A stretch of DNA of 34,600 bases from contig JAYVIQ010000066.1 in the NCBI GenBank assembly GCA_043770215.1, positions 1 through 34,600 on the forward strand, read 5' to 3'. Shown one piece after another: positions 15,066 through 24,313 of the stretch. Numbering within the stretch: the stretch's first letter is position 1; the number at the start of each line of letters is the position of its first letter. Source of the DNA: JAYVIQ01 sp043770215. GTDB taxonomy: Bacteria; Bacteroidota; Bacteroidia; Cytophagales; JAAEPT01. The notes beneath the pieces were generated by a model that was not told the DNA's origin, made no database searches, and saw only the letters and a list, made by a program, of their open reading frames with translations. A program made the translations under genes and the position numbers.

Positions 15066-16189
15066 GCATGTAAAACTAAACTTTTATAAATATTTTCATA
15101 CATGGTTACCACCCGCTTTATGTCAAAGTCTTTAGCTCTGTTTAGTGCATTTTTCTTGTAAGTATTTAAAGTATCATCGTCTTTTAAGATTTCTATGGCC
15201 GCTTGTACCATAGCATTTATATCTCCAATAGGGCATACCTTCCCAGAAAAGCCATCTATATTTAATTCAGGCAAACCACCAGCGTTAGAAGAGCACACGG
15301 GCACTTGACACGCCATTGCTTCTAAGGCGGCTAAACCAAAACTTTCTTTTTCTGAAGGAAGTAAAAATAAATCACTTACAGATAGTACTTCTTCTACAGC
15401 ACCCATTTTACCTAAGAAACGTACATCATTACAGGTGCCTAATGCTCTGCAAAGCTCTTCGCATTCGCCTCTTTCTGGTCCATCACCTATCATTAATAGT
15501 TTACTTGGAATGATTTTATTTATCTCATTGAAAACTCTAATGACTTGGTCTGTATTTTTTACTTTTCTAAAGTTAGAAATATGTATAAGTAGGCGTTCGT
15601 TGTCAGGACAAATTGCTTTTTTAAAATGATCTTTTGGTTGTCTAGAGAAATTAGAAAGGTCTATAAAATTGGGTATGTTGTGAATATTTTTAGTTATGTT
15701 AAAATTCGCGTGGGTTTCATCTATCAAACTTTTAGATACCGCTGTGACTACATCAGATTCATTTATACTAAATTCTACTACTGGACCAAAACTTCTGTCT
15801 TTACCTACTAAAGTAATGTCTGTTCCATGCAAAGTAGTAACTACGGGTATATTTATACCTTTTGTTTTTAGTATCTGTTTTGCCAAATAAGCAGCAGAAG
15901 CATGAGGAATTGCATAGTGAACATGCAAAACATCTATTTTCTCATGGATAACTACGTCTACCATTTTGCTGGCCAATGCCAATACATATGGACTCTCCTG
16001 AAACAATGGGTAGCTAGCTGTTCTAACCTCATGATAAAATAAATTTTCATTTAAAGTATTTATTCTCTCTGGTTGGCTAGATGATATAAAATGAATTTGG
16101 TATCCATGTTCTGACAGATACTTGCCTAACTCTGTAGCTACCACACCGCTTCCTCCGTATGTAGGATAGCAAACAACTCCTATTTTCAT
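15062..16189 (-). CDS. bshA: N-acetyl-alpha-D-glucosaminyl L-malate synthase (bacillithiol pathway)
   Basis: GT4-family glycosyltransferase that joins GlcNAc from UDP-GlcNAc to L-malate, the first step of bacillithiol synthesis. The 375-aa product starts MKIGVVCYPTYGGSG (glycine loop 12-15), has TTLHGTD (118-124) and the retaining EX7E motif as Glu282 and Glu290 in KESFGLAALEAM. The opening and the HGTD segment are typical of BshA rather than general GT4 enzymes. It begins 4 nt after the nagZ-like gene, so the two are probably co-transcribed. A bacilliredoxin gene at 27038 supports use of bacillithiol by this organism. Confidence 0.92.
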   Translation of the reverse strand: MKIGVVCYPTYGGSGVVATELGKYLSEHGYQIHFISSSQPERINTLNENLFYHEVRTASYPLFQESPYVLALASKMVDVVIHEKIDVLHVHYAIPHASAAYLAKQILKTKGINIPVVTTLHGTDITLVGKDRSFGPVVEFSINESDVVTAVSKSLIDETHANFNITKNIHNIPNFIDLSNFSRQPKDHFKKAICPDNERLLIHISNFRKVKNTDQVIRVFNEINKIIPSKLLMIGDGPERGECEELCRALGTCNDVRFLGKMGAVEEVLSVSDLFLLPSEKESFGLAALEAMACQVPVCSSNAGGLPELNIDGFSGKVCPIGDINAMVQAAIEILKDDDTLNTYKKNALNRAKDFDIKRVVTMYENIYKSLVLHA

Positions 16190-16193
16190 TTAT

Positions 16194-19187
16194 TTATTTT
16201 TGTTGTAACAATTTATTAAGAGTATTTGTCGTATTAAAATTCAAAATCGATTCATAAATAACATCCTGTATTTTTGAACGGACATCATATTTTAATAAAT
16301 CATTGTTGCCAGCATCTGGATATACCCTATTAGACAAAAAAACAAACGTGAGGTCGTATGCAGGATCTACCCAAACCATTGTTCCGGTGAATCCGGTATG
16401 GCCATAACTTAAATCAGATGCATAATCGCTTGTAGGTCCTTGCCCTTCAGGGCGCATTCTGTCCCAGGTTGCTCCTTTTCTATTTTCACCCTCTAATTGC
16501 TTCGAGGTATAATCCCTTATGATTTTGTTATTTAAAATTGTTTGGTCATAATGATTGCCATCGTTAAGAGTCAATTGTAAAATTTGCGCAACATCATAGG
16601 CATTGGAAAACAATCCGGCATGTCCAGCTATTCCTCCCATCATTGCGGCACCTTGATCATGTACATAGCCCTGCACCAACTGATTCCTAAAATATGTGTC
16701 TTTTTCTGTTGGAGCTATAATAGTTTTTGAAAATTTATTTAAAGGCAAATAACCTAAACTTTGTAGATTTAATTTTTGGTACACATTAGAGTATAAATAC
16801 TCATCTAAGGTTTGTCCAGTAAGTTTTTCTATAATTTTTAGCATATAGTAATATCCAACATCTGAATATTTGTATGGATATTTACCTTGCTTATTTTTTG
16901 GAGATAAAGGGCTTTCATTAGACCATTTATAAATGCTATCTCTTAAATAAACTTTTGCATATAGTTCATTAGCCACTTGAAGAGGGTACTCTTCAGTTTT
17001 AGTTTTGCTGTAATAATGAGGCATAGGCGCACCCTTTTGTACAGTTTTAGACCAGTATGGAATAAAAGCCTGCAAACCACTCTGGTGGGCAAGGATCTCT
17101 TTTATTACAAGTTCTCCTTTGTTTGTAGAGTCTAGCTCTGGTAAATAGTCTTTTAACTTTTTATTGATATCAAATTTACCTTCTGCATCTAGTCTCATAA
17201 GCGCCATACCCGAAGCCAGCACCTTTGTTACCGAAGCCAAATCATATAAGGTAGATGCAGTGACAGTTGATGTTTTTTCGTAAGTAGTAAAGCCATAATT
17301 TTTCTCATAAACAATTTTACCTTTCTTTGCAATAAGCACTTGGCAACCAGGGGTAGCCCTTAAATCTATGGCTGCTTTTACTATTGAATCTATTTTGACT
17401 AGTGTTTTAGAGTCCATTCCTAAATTTTCTGGAATTTCAAAGCCTAAAACACCTTTCCTTGCCAAATTAATTATACCGTGTCCTTGAGCAAATGCGCCTG
17501 TACTTATGGGCAGTATGCCGTCTATATCTTTAGCACCAAAAACAGCTTGTGCCATAGCTTTATGAGCATATGGATGGTTTTCATAAGCGGTAATAAGCTG
17601 ACTACAAGATTCAAAGTTTTTTAGGCTATAGGCATTTCCAAAATGGCAAGTGACTGTATGTTCTTTGCTGCCAATTTGTTGTATTAATTGCAATAACTGA
17701 GGGGTAACACCAAAATTTGATTTAGTGTCGTTGTTAAGCTCATTTACAGAAAATATGACTTCATCATATTTTTTATACTCTGCTAAAATTTGATTTATTG
17801 TTGCTGTATTAATAGACGATTTTGGAATTACTTTTTGATCTATTAAATTGTATTTTTCAGCAATATTTGTAAAATTTGGCATATCTGTACCTATTACTAA
17901 ATGCAAAATTTTCTTATTAAATTTTGGCGAAATAGGGAAATTGGTTGAGGTTTTTACCAAAGTTAGTGCAGAGGCACGTAAATGATAATTCAATGCTTCG
18001 TACTCTGGTTTATTTAAGTCTTGGTAAAGATTATTTAAACGTACAAACTGACATTCTTTGATTTTAGACCATTCTTTTGCTTGAAGTATTTTAAGTACAT
18101 GGTTATTTAAATCTTCTGTTGTTACCTCTCCTTTTATAACTGCTTTTTCTATAGCTAAAATTGCTTTGGGTACATCCATAGGATATAAAAGAACATCATT
18201 ACCAGCTTTTAAAGCCATTAAATCTGTTTGTCCTGGTGCATCGTAATTAGCAACACCTTTCATATTTAAAGCATCAGTAAATGAGAGCCCTTGAAACCCC
18301 ATTTCTTTTTTTAAAATAGTAGTAACTGCATTATAGGATAAGGTAGTAGGTTTGTTAATGGTATTGTCTATGGAAGGGATATGAATATGAGCCACCATTA
18401 CGCTTTTTATGCCTGCATCAAAAACACGTTTAAAAGGATAAAGTTCTATGTCTTTCAACCGAGATAAGTCATGTTTAATAATAGGTAAATCTAAATGAGA
18501 GTCGGTGTCTGTATCTCCATGACCAGGGAAGTGTTTTGCATTTGCTAGCACATATTGGTTTTGCATACCATTCATGTATTGTATGGCTCTACTAGAAACT
18601 TCTTCTTTGTTTTCGCCAAAGGATCTTGTGCCAATTACAGGATTTAAAGGATTTACATTTACATCTACCACAGGAGCAAAGTTTATTTGCATGCCTATTC
18701 TTCGGCTTTGCAAAGCAATTTGTTTACCCATTTCATAGATAAGGGTTTGGTTTCTAATTGCTCCTAATGTCATTTGTCTTGGGTATTTTACAGAACTATC
18801 AATTCTCATGGCAAGACCCCATTCTGCATCCATAGCCATAAAAAGAGGTATTTTTGCATTTTTTTGATATTCGTTTGTAAGGTTAGCCTGTCTATTTGGG
18901 CCTCCCTGAAAAAAAATAAGTCCTCCAATATGATGATTTTTAATTAAATCCATAATTTCATTCTTATGGTTTAAATCCCTATTAGAGTACGCAGCAACCA
19001 TAAACAGTTGCCCTATTTTCTCTTTTAATGACATAGAATCTAAAGTGGTTTGAGCCCAAGAAATAGGTTTCTCTTGGTTTAAACCATTTTTGTTTGCCAT
19101 AACAAATGTTAATCCTAAAAGTAGAAAAACTATTTTTAAGTGTTTGACACCCAATTTCAAAGTATTTTTAGTTAATAATAAAGGCAT
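16194..19187 (-). CDS. Fusion of GH3 beta-N-acetylglucosaminidase (NagZ-like) and beta-lactamase-family serine hydrolase
   Basis: A 997-aa exported two-enzyme protein. Signal peptide about 15-31 (KHLKIVFLLLGLTFVMA). Residues 40-375 are a GH3 domain with the NagZ loop KHFPGHGDTDTDSH (218-231) and nucleophile Asp305 in SFTDALNMKG. A GH3 C-terminal-like region spans about 400-570. Residues 595-980 are a class C beta-lactamase/esterase-like domain with SVTK (652-655), the Tyr motif YSD (774-776) and HTG (930-932). It probably removes GlcNAc from peptidoglycan fragments, and the second domain may act on a linked ester or peptide. This fusion is known in Bacteroidota. Whether it is periplasmic or surface-exposed cannot be seen. 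Confidence 0.92.
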   Translation of the reverse strand: MPLLLTKNTLKLGVKHLKIVFLLLGLTFVMANKNGLNQEKPISWAQTTLDSMSLKEKIGQLFMVAAYSNRDLNHKNEIMDLIKNHHIGGLIFFQGGPNRQANLTNEYQKNAKIPLFMAMDAEWGLAMRIDSSVKYPRQMTLGAIRNQTLIYEMGKQIALQSRRIGMQINFAPVVDVNVNPLNPVIGTRSFGENKEEVSSRAIQYMNGMQNQYVLANAKHFPGHGDTDTDSHLDLPIIKHDLSRLKDIELYPFKRVFDAGIKSVMVAHIHIPSIDNTINKPTTLSYNAVTTILKKEMGFQGLSFTDALNMKGVANYDAPGQTDLMALKAGNDVLLYPMDVPKAILAIEKAVIKGEVTTEDLNNHVLKILQAKEWSKIKECQFVRLNNLYQDLNKPEYEALNYHLRASALTLVKTSTNFPISPKFNKKILHLVIGTDMPNFTNIAEKYNLIDQKVIPKSSINTATINQILAEYKKYDEVIFSVNELNNDTKSNFGVTPQLLQLIQQIGSKEHTVTCHFGNAYSLKNFESCSQLITAYENHPYAHKAMAQAVFGAKDIDGILPISTGAFAQGHGIINLARKGVLGFEIPENLGMDSKTLVKIDSIVKAAIDLRATPGCQVLIAKKGKIVYEKNYGFTTYEKTSTVTASTLYDLASVTKVLASGMALMRLDAEGKFDINKKLKDYLPELDSTNKGELVIKEILAHQSGLQAFIPYWSKTVQKGAPMPHYYSKTKTEEYPLQVANELYAKVYLRDSIYKWSNESPLSPKNKQGKYPYKYSDVGYYYMLKIIEKLTGQTLDEYLYSNVYQKLNLQSLGYLPLNKFSKTIIAPTEKDTYFRNQLVQGYVHDQGAAMMGGIAGHAGLFSNAYDVAQILQLTLNDGNHYDQTILNNKIIRDYTSKQLEGENRKGATWDRMRPEGQGPTSDYASDLSYGHTGFTGTMVWVDPAYDLTFVFLSNRVYPDAGNNDLLKYDVRSKIQDVIYESILNFNTTNTLNKLLQQK

Positions 19188-19509
19188 GCAGATTTTCTAA
19201 TTCAAACGTTGTCAGTAAAAATACAATAAATTATTGCTGTTTTCAATTTTATCCAGGTTTGACAATAAAAAAAAGCAAGAACCATAAAAAAATCTATTTT
19301 TTTTGGTTTGGTATTTAGAAAGTCAGCATCCTTTGTTCTAAACTTTAAAATAAACCTTGATGAGTTTAAGGCTAAAAGACACTAAGGCTTTATTCATTCT
19401 TCTGTTAGCTCAGTTAAAAAATTCAATTTATCGTTTGACACCATACATTTTTGCTCTACCTTTGTGAGATTTTCGGAATCAACTTTGATCAAAAGAAAAA
19501 ATATATAGA
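19188..19509. other. 322-base divergent intergenic region (nagZ-like / carB)
   Basis: No coding frame of note. It holds the carB promoter (listed separately), an AT-rich hairpin at 19280-19308 (AACCA/TGGTT continuing into an A/T stem), and a perfect 10-bp palindrome TTTGATCAAA at 19484-19493 in the predicted carB 5' leader. No clear minus-strand -7 element was found for the nagZ-like gene. Confidence 0.5.
19434..19464 (+). promoter_or_regulatory. carB promoter (Bacteroidota type)
   Basis: TTTG at 19434-19437, then exactly 19 nt, then TACCTTTG at 19457-19464: full matches to both the -33 and -7 consensus. The start of transcription would be near 19469, giving a leader of about 40 nt before the ATG at 19510. 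This is the best promoter in the window. Confidence 0.75.
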
Positions 19510-22323
19510 ATGCCTAAGGATAATAGCATCAAATCAATCTTAATAATCGGTAGTGGTCCAATAGTAATAGGTCAAGCATGTGAATTTGATTACGCAGGTT
19601 CTCAAGCTTCACGTTCTTTGAGAGATGAAGGAATAGAGGTAACTCTAATCAACTCAAACCCAGCAACAATAATGACTGATAAGGTCACTGCTGATAACGT
19701 TTACCTTAAGCCACTTACCAAAGCTTCAATTATAGAAATCTTAGAAAAGCATAAGATAGATGCTGTATTGCCAACTATGGGTGGGCAAACGGCGCTAAAC
19801 CTTGCTATAGATTGCGATAAAGCTGGAATTTGGAAAAAATATAATGTACGTATGGTAGGAGTAGACATAGATGCTATAAACCTTACCGAAGACAGAGAGC
19901 TTTTCCGTAAAAAAATGATAGAAATTGGAGTAGGAGTTTGCGAAGGCGAAACGGCTACTTCTTTTCTCAAAGGAAAAGAAATAGCTCAGCGTATAGGTTT
20001 TCCATTGGTTATACGTCCATCATTTACACTCGGTGGCTCTGGAGGAGGGTTTGTAAATACTCCTGAGGAGTTTGATGCTAAATTAACTTATGGCTTGCAT
20101 GAAAGCCCTACAAGTGAAGTTCTTATAGAACAAAGCATTGTAGGTTGGAAAGAATATGAATTAGAGCTTTTGAGAGATAGCATTGGTAATGTAATTATCA
20201 TTTGTTCTATCGAAAATTTTGATCCAATGGGTATACATACAGGAGATTCTATCACTGTTGCTCCCGCTATGACTTTGCCTGATTCTACCTATCAAAGACT
20301 AAGAGATCATGCCATTTTAATGATGAACTCTATTGGTAGTTTTGCCGGTGGGTGCAACGTTCAATTTTCTGTAAGCACAGACAATCAAAAAATCATAGGT
20401 ATAGAAATAAATCCACGAGTTTCTCGCTCATCTGCTTTGGCATCTAAAGCTACTGGATATCCTATTGCAAAAATAGCTGCAAAGTTGGCAATTGGATACA
20501 ATCTTGATGAGTTAAAAAATCAAATCACAAAAACAACTAGTGCATTTTTTGAGCCTGCTTTAGATTATGTAATTGTAAAAATACCACGTTGGAATTTTGA
20601 TAAGTTCAAAGGTTCTGACACCTCTCTAGGATTACAAATGAAATCTGTTGGTGAGGTAATGGGCATTGGACGTAACTTTCAAGAAGCGTTACAAAAAGCG
20701 TGTCAATCTTTAGAAATTAAAAGAAACGGATTAGGGGCTGATGGAAAAGAACTAACAGACCAAAATGCAATTTTACATAGTTTATCTAACCCTAGTTGGA
20801 ATAGACTGTGGCATATTCGTGATGCAATGGCAATGGGTATACCCACAAAAACTATTTTTGAAAGGACTAAAATAGACCCTTGGTTTTTGGCTCAGATAGA
20901 AGAATTGGTTTCTATAGAAAAAGAAATCTCTAAATTTTCAATTGAAAACTTACCCTATGACTTGCTTGTAGAAGCTAAGCAAAAAGGATTTGCAGATAGA
21001 CAAGTGGCTCATTTGGTAAAATGTTTAGAAAGTGAAGTTTTTGACAAAAGACATAAACAAGGGATTCAAAGGGTGTACAAATTAGTGGACACTTGTTCTG
21101 CGGAATTTGAAGCTAAAACCCCTTATTACTACTCTTGTTTTGATGGAGAAAACGAAAGCATTTCTTCAGATAGAAAAAAAATAGTAGTACTTGGTTCTGG
21201 TCCAAACAGAATTGGTCAAGGTATAGAGTTTGATTATAGTTGCGTGCATGGTATATTGGCGGCCAAGGAATTAGGCTATGAAACAATCATGATCAATTGT
21301 AATCCAGAGACTGTAAGTACTGATTTTGATGTTGCGGATAAGTTGTACTTTGAGCCAGTGTTTTGGGAGCATATTTATGACATAATACTTCATGAAAAAC
21401 CAGTTGGGGTAATTGTTCAGCTTGGTGGGCAAACAGCTTTAAAACTTGCCGAAAAGTTAGAGAAATACGGGATTAAAATTTTAGGTACAAGCTACAGGGC
21501 TTTGGATTTGGCAGAAGACAGAGGACGTTTTTCTGATTTATTGAAAGAAATAGACATTCCTTATCCACCATATGGTGCAGTAGAAACCGCTGAAGAGGCG
21601 CTAGTGGTAGCTAAAACAATTGGTTTCCCAATGCTTGTAAGACCCTCTTATGTGTTGGGTGGTCAAGGCATGAAAATTGTTATTAATGAAAAAGAGCTGG
21701 AAGAGCATGTAGTAAATATTTTTAAAGACATACCTGGCAACAAAGTTCTTTTAGACCATTTCTTATCCGGTGCTATAGAAGCAGAAGCAGATGCTATTTG
21801 CGATGGAGAAAATGTATATATCATTGGCATAATGCAACATATAGAACCAGCAGGTATACATTCTGGAGATTCTTATGCAGTTTTGCCTCCGTATAATTTA
21901 GGAGCATTGATTATTAGGACAATAGAAGAGTACACCAAAAAAATAGCTATTTCGCTAGAAACAGTTGGGCTTTTGAATATTCAATTTGCAATTAAAGATG
22001 ACATTGTTTATATCATAGAGGCAAATCCAAGAGCGTCTAGAACTGTGCCTTTTATTTGTAAAGCGTATGACGAGCCTTATGTAAATTATGCTACTAAAGT
22101 AATGTTGGGAGACAAAAAAGTAACGGACTTTAATTTTAACCCTACAAAAAAAGGATACGCTATAAAGATTCCAGTTTTCTCATTTAATAAATTTCCTAAT
22201 GTAAATAAGGAATTGGGTCCTGAAATGAAAAGTACTGGTGAAGCTATTCAGTTTATAGATGACCTTACAGACGATTTCTTTTTAGAGATTTACAAAAAAA
22301 GAAACCTTTATTTAAGCAAATAA
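19510..22323 (+). CDS. carB: Carbamoyl-phosphate synthase large chain, lacking the allosteric domain
   Basis: Makes carbamoyl phosphate from bicarbonate, ATP and ammonia supplied by CarA, for arginine and pyrimidine synthesis. The 937-aa product has two homologous halves, each opening with GSGP (near 13 and 562) and each with an ATP-grasp domain. The protein ends shortly after NKELGPEMKSTGEA, where the E. coli enzyme (1073 aa) goes on for about 120 residues with the MGS-like domain that binds UMP and ornithine. The next gene begins at once, so nothing has been lost by a frameshift; the short form is usual, to my knowledge, in flavobacteria. carA is not in the window. Confidence 0.96.
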   Translation: MPKDNSIKSILIIGSGPIVIGQACEFDYAGSQASRSLRDEGIEVTLINSNPATIMTDKVTADNVYLKPLTKASIIEILEKHKIDAVLPTMGGQTALNLAIDCDKAGIWKKYNVRMVGVDIDAINLTEDRELFRKKMIEIGVGVCEGETATSFLKGKEIAQRIGFPLVIRPSFTLGGSGGGFVNTPEEFDAKLTYGLHESPTSEVLIEQSIVGWKEYELELLRDSIGNVIIICSIENFDPMGIHTGDSITVAPAMTLPDSTYQRLRDHAILMMNSIGSFAGGCNVQFSVSTDNQKIIGIEINPRVSRSSALASKATGYPIAKIAAKLAIGYNLDELKNQITKTTSAFFEPALDYVIVKIPRWNFDKFKGSDTSLGLQMKSVGEVMGIGRNFQEALQKACQSLEIKRNGLGADGKELTDQNAILHSLSNPSWNRLWHIRDAMAMGIPTKTIFERTKIDPWFLAQIEELVSIEKEISKFSIENLPYDLLVEAKQKGFADRQVAHLVKCLESEVFDKRHKQGIQRVYKLVDTCSAEFEAKTPYYYSCFDGENESISSDRKKIVVLGSGPNRIGQGIEFDYSCVHGILAAKELGYETIMINCNPETVSTDFDVADKLYFEPVFWEHIYDIILHEKPVGVIVQLGGQTALKLAEKLEKYGIKILGTSYRALDLAEDRGRFSDLLKEIDIPYPPYGAVETAEEALVVAKTIGFPMLVRPSYVLGGQGMKIVINEKELEEHVVNIFKDIPGNKVLLDHFLSGAIEAEADAICDGENVYIIGIMQHIEPAGIHSGDSYAVLPPYNLGALIIRTIEEYTKKIAISLETVGLLNIQFAIKDDIVYIIEANPRASRTVPFICKAYDEPYVNYATKVMLGDKKVTDFNFNPTKKGYAIKIPVFSFNKFPNVNKELGPEMKSTGEAIQFIDDLTDDFFLEIYKKRNLYLSK

Positions 22324-22324
22324 G

Positions 22325-22573
22325 GTGTTAAAAACAATTTTATATATCATCATTATCCTCTGGCTTTTACGAAAAGTTGGAGGATTTATGCTTAAAAGTT
22401 GGGTGGTAAAATCTGTGAATCAGCAGCAAAAACGTGCCCAAAACTATCAAGAAGAAAAGCAATACCAAAAACAGAGAACAGGAGACGTTTTTATCACCAA
22501 AAATCAGTCAAGTAAAGACGTTAAATCTGACAAGATTGGTGGAGAATACGTAGATTTTGAAGAGGTTAAGTAA
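22325..22573 (+). CDS. Small membrane protein, DUF4834-like
   Basis: An 82-aa protein starting with GTG 1 nt after the carB stop, so probably translated by coupling. It has one N-terminal membrane helix (about 3-16, rich in Ile and Leu), then a Gln/Lys-rich stretch (33-50) and a polar tail ending GGEYVDFEEVK. The pattern fits DUF4834, small Bacteroidota proteins of unknown function. The tail with GEYVDFE is the most conserved-looking part and may be a binding segment. Confidence 0.75.
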   Translation: MLKTILYIIIILWLLRKVGGFMLKSWVVKSVNQQQKRAQNYQEEKQYQKQRTGDVFITKNQSSKDVKSDKIGGEYVDFEEVK

Positions 22574-23115
22574 TGTATTTTAAGGTAATTTTTTATCAGC
22601 ATCACATATAAATTTCATAAAATGATTTATAAGCTGTAAATACAAATAGTATTGTTTTTTTTTATCAAGAAAATCCTTAAAGTGAGTCTGCTAAAAAGCA
22701 GCTTTGTAAGTTATAGCAATTTGGCATAAGGCCCTAGTTTACTTCTTGAGTTAGGGAACGTTTTTAAAAAAAAACTTCAAAAACGCTAAAAATAACAGAA
22801 TTGAGACGTAGAGGTTAAAAAAAAACGAGACTCAAAGACTGTAATAGATTTTTTTAGGTAATTTTTCAAAAATGATTATTTTTTAGTTGTAAACACATTT
22901 GTATAAAATAGTGTACCTTTAATTGTAAAAGAAACCTAACCATCATTTTATTTAAAACCAAAATATTGAAAAACTTTATTTTTAGAATCTCTTTAATAGA
23001 ATACATTCAATTTTTCTGGTGACAAAAATGCTATATACTTGTTACATTATAAAAAAGGTTTTATTGGAAAAAAACATCTTATTCCTTACCTTAGAACAAT
23101 CTTAAAATAGTAAAA
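22574..23115. other. 542-base gap before recA with several hairpins, no recognised gene
   Basis: No convincing coding frame. Inverted repeats seen: CTGCT/AGCAG at 22688-22701 (4-nt loop); CCCTA/TAGGG just after 22730; CGTTTTT/AAAAACG around 22760-22790; and TTGAG/CTCAA around 22800-22835. Three weak -7-like elements (22914-22921, 23034-23041, 23087-23094) differ from TAnnTTTG at one base or have poor spacing, so the recA promoter is not settled. The region does not match the hallmark sequences I know for tmRNA, RNase P RNA or SRP RNA. Confidence 0.5.
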
Positions 23116-24144
23116 ATGAGCGAGCAAGAAGAAAAATTAAAAGCACTTAAACTTACCTTAGAAAAACTAGACAAAACCTATGGAAAAGGGACAGTTATGA
23201 GACTTTCTGACGAAAGTATTGTAGATATTCCTGCCATAAGCACAGGCTCTTTGGGTTTAGATATTGCACTAGGTATTGGTGGTATACCAAGAGGCAGAGT
23301 GATAGAGATTTACGGTCCAGAATCTTCTGGAAAAACAACTCTTTCTATGCACTGTATTGCAGAAGCTCAAAAAAATGGAGGTCTTGCAGCATTTATAGAT
23401 GCTGAGCATGCTTTTGATAAGAACTATGCTGAAAAACTAGGAATAGACACTGAAAATTTATTGATATCGCAGCCAGACAACGGAGAACAAGCTTTAGAAA
23501 TTGCAGAGCAACTTATACGTTCTGGAGCTATAGATATTATTGTTATAGATTCTGTTGCGGCGCTTACTCCTAAAGCAGAGCTAGAAGGTGATATGGGAGA
23601 TAGCCGTATGGGTTTGCAGGCTAGACTAATGTCTCAGGCTTTGCGTAAGCTTACAGGAGCTATTAATAAAACAGGGTGCTCGTGTATTTTCATAAATCAG
23701 CTTAGAGAAAAAATAGGTGTTATGTTTGGCAATCCAGAGACTACCACTGGTGGAAATGCCTTGAAATTCTATGCTTCTGTACGTTTAGACATCCGTAGAA
23801 ATGCACAAATAAAAGATGGCGAAAACGTAATTGGAAACCGCACAAAAGTTAAGGTTGTAAAAAATAAAGTTGCCCCCCCTTTTAAAGTGGTAGAGTTTGA
23901 TATTATGTACGGCTTAGGCATTTCTAAATCTGGAGAGGTTTTGGATTTAGGAGTAGAGCTAGAAATTATAGATAAAGCGGGCTCTTGGTTTTCTTATATG
24001 GGCAATAAATTAGGACAAGGTAGAGATACCGTAAAACAACTAATAGAAGATAATCCAGAATTGATGGCTGAAATGGAGGCTAAAATTCGAGAGAAAATAA
24101 ACAATCCAGATCCAATTGAGCCTAAGAAAAAAAAGGAATCTTAA
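23116..24144 (+). CDS. recA: Recombinase A
   Basis: DNA strand-exchange protein of homologous recombination and SOS induction. The 342-aa product has the Walker A GPESSGKT (67-74), the FIDAEHAFD segment, Walker B VIDSVAAL, the L2-region motif with FINQLREKIGVMFGNPETTTGG, and a charged C-terminus ending PKKKKES. Length is normal and no intein is present. No LexA-type operator was recognised upstream, and no recX follows. Confidence 0.98.
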   Translation: MSEQEEKLKALKLTLEKLDKTYGKGTVMRLSDESIVDIPAISTGSLGLDIALGIGGIPRGRVIEIYGPESSGKTTLSMHCIAEAQKNGGLAAFIDAEHAFDKNYAEKLGIDTENLLISQPDNGEQALEIAEQLIRSGAIDIIVIDSVAALTPKAELEGDMGDSRMGLQARLMSQALRKLTGAINKTGCSCIFINQLREKIGVMFGNPETTTGGNALKFYASVRLDIRRNAQIKDGENVIGNRTKVKVVKNKVAPPFKVVEFDIMYGLGISKSGEVLDLGVELEIIDKAGSWFSYMGNKLGQGRDTVKQLIEDNPELMAEMEAKIREKINNPDPIEPKKKKES

Positions 24145-24152
24145 AATACTAA

Positions 24153-24189
24153 AAAGAACGCTCTTTAGTTTAGTTACAGAGCGTTCTTT
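24153..24189 (+). terminator. Intrinsic terminator of recA
   Basis: Perfect 12-bp stem, arms 24153-24164 and 24178-24189 (AAAGAACGCTCT and its complement), 13-nt loop, beginning 8 nt after the recA stop. The run of T is short (three bases, then AATAT), but the stem is strong and the position is right. Confidence 0.75.
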
Positions 24190-24313
24190 AATATAAGGTA
24201 TACAGGTATAATCGATAACTACCTATGGATTAGATGCAAAAAAAAGTAGCGATTTATAGGAATAATGACTTTTTAAGGCTTTATAAATAGTAAACTATTT
24301 CTTTTTACAACAA

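Noticed and set aside
19510..22323. carB as a truncated pseudogene
   Set aside because: Both synthetase halves are complete, the next gene follows directly in an operon-like way, and the short form is what I expect in flavobacteria.
22574..23115. tmRNA, RNase P RNA, SRP RNA or tRNA in the gap before recA
   Set aside because: None of the hallmark conserved segments or cloverleaf folds could be found by eye; the hairpins are short and AT-rich.
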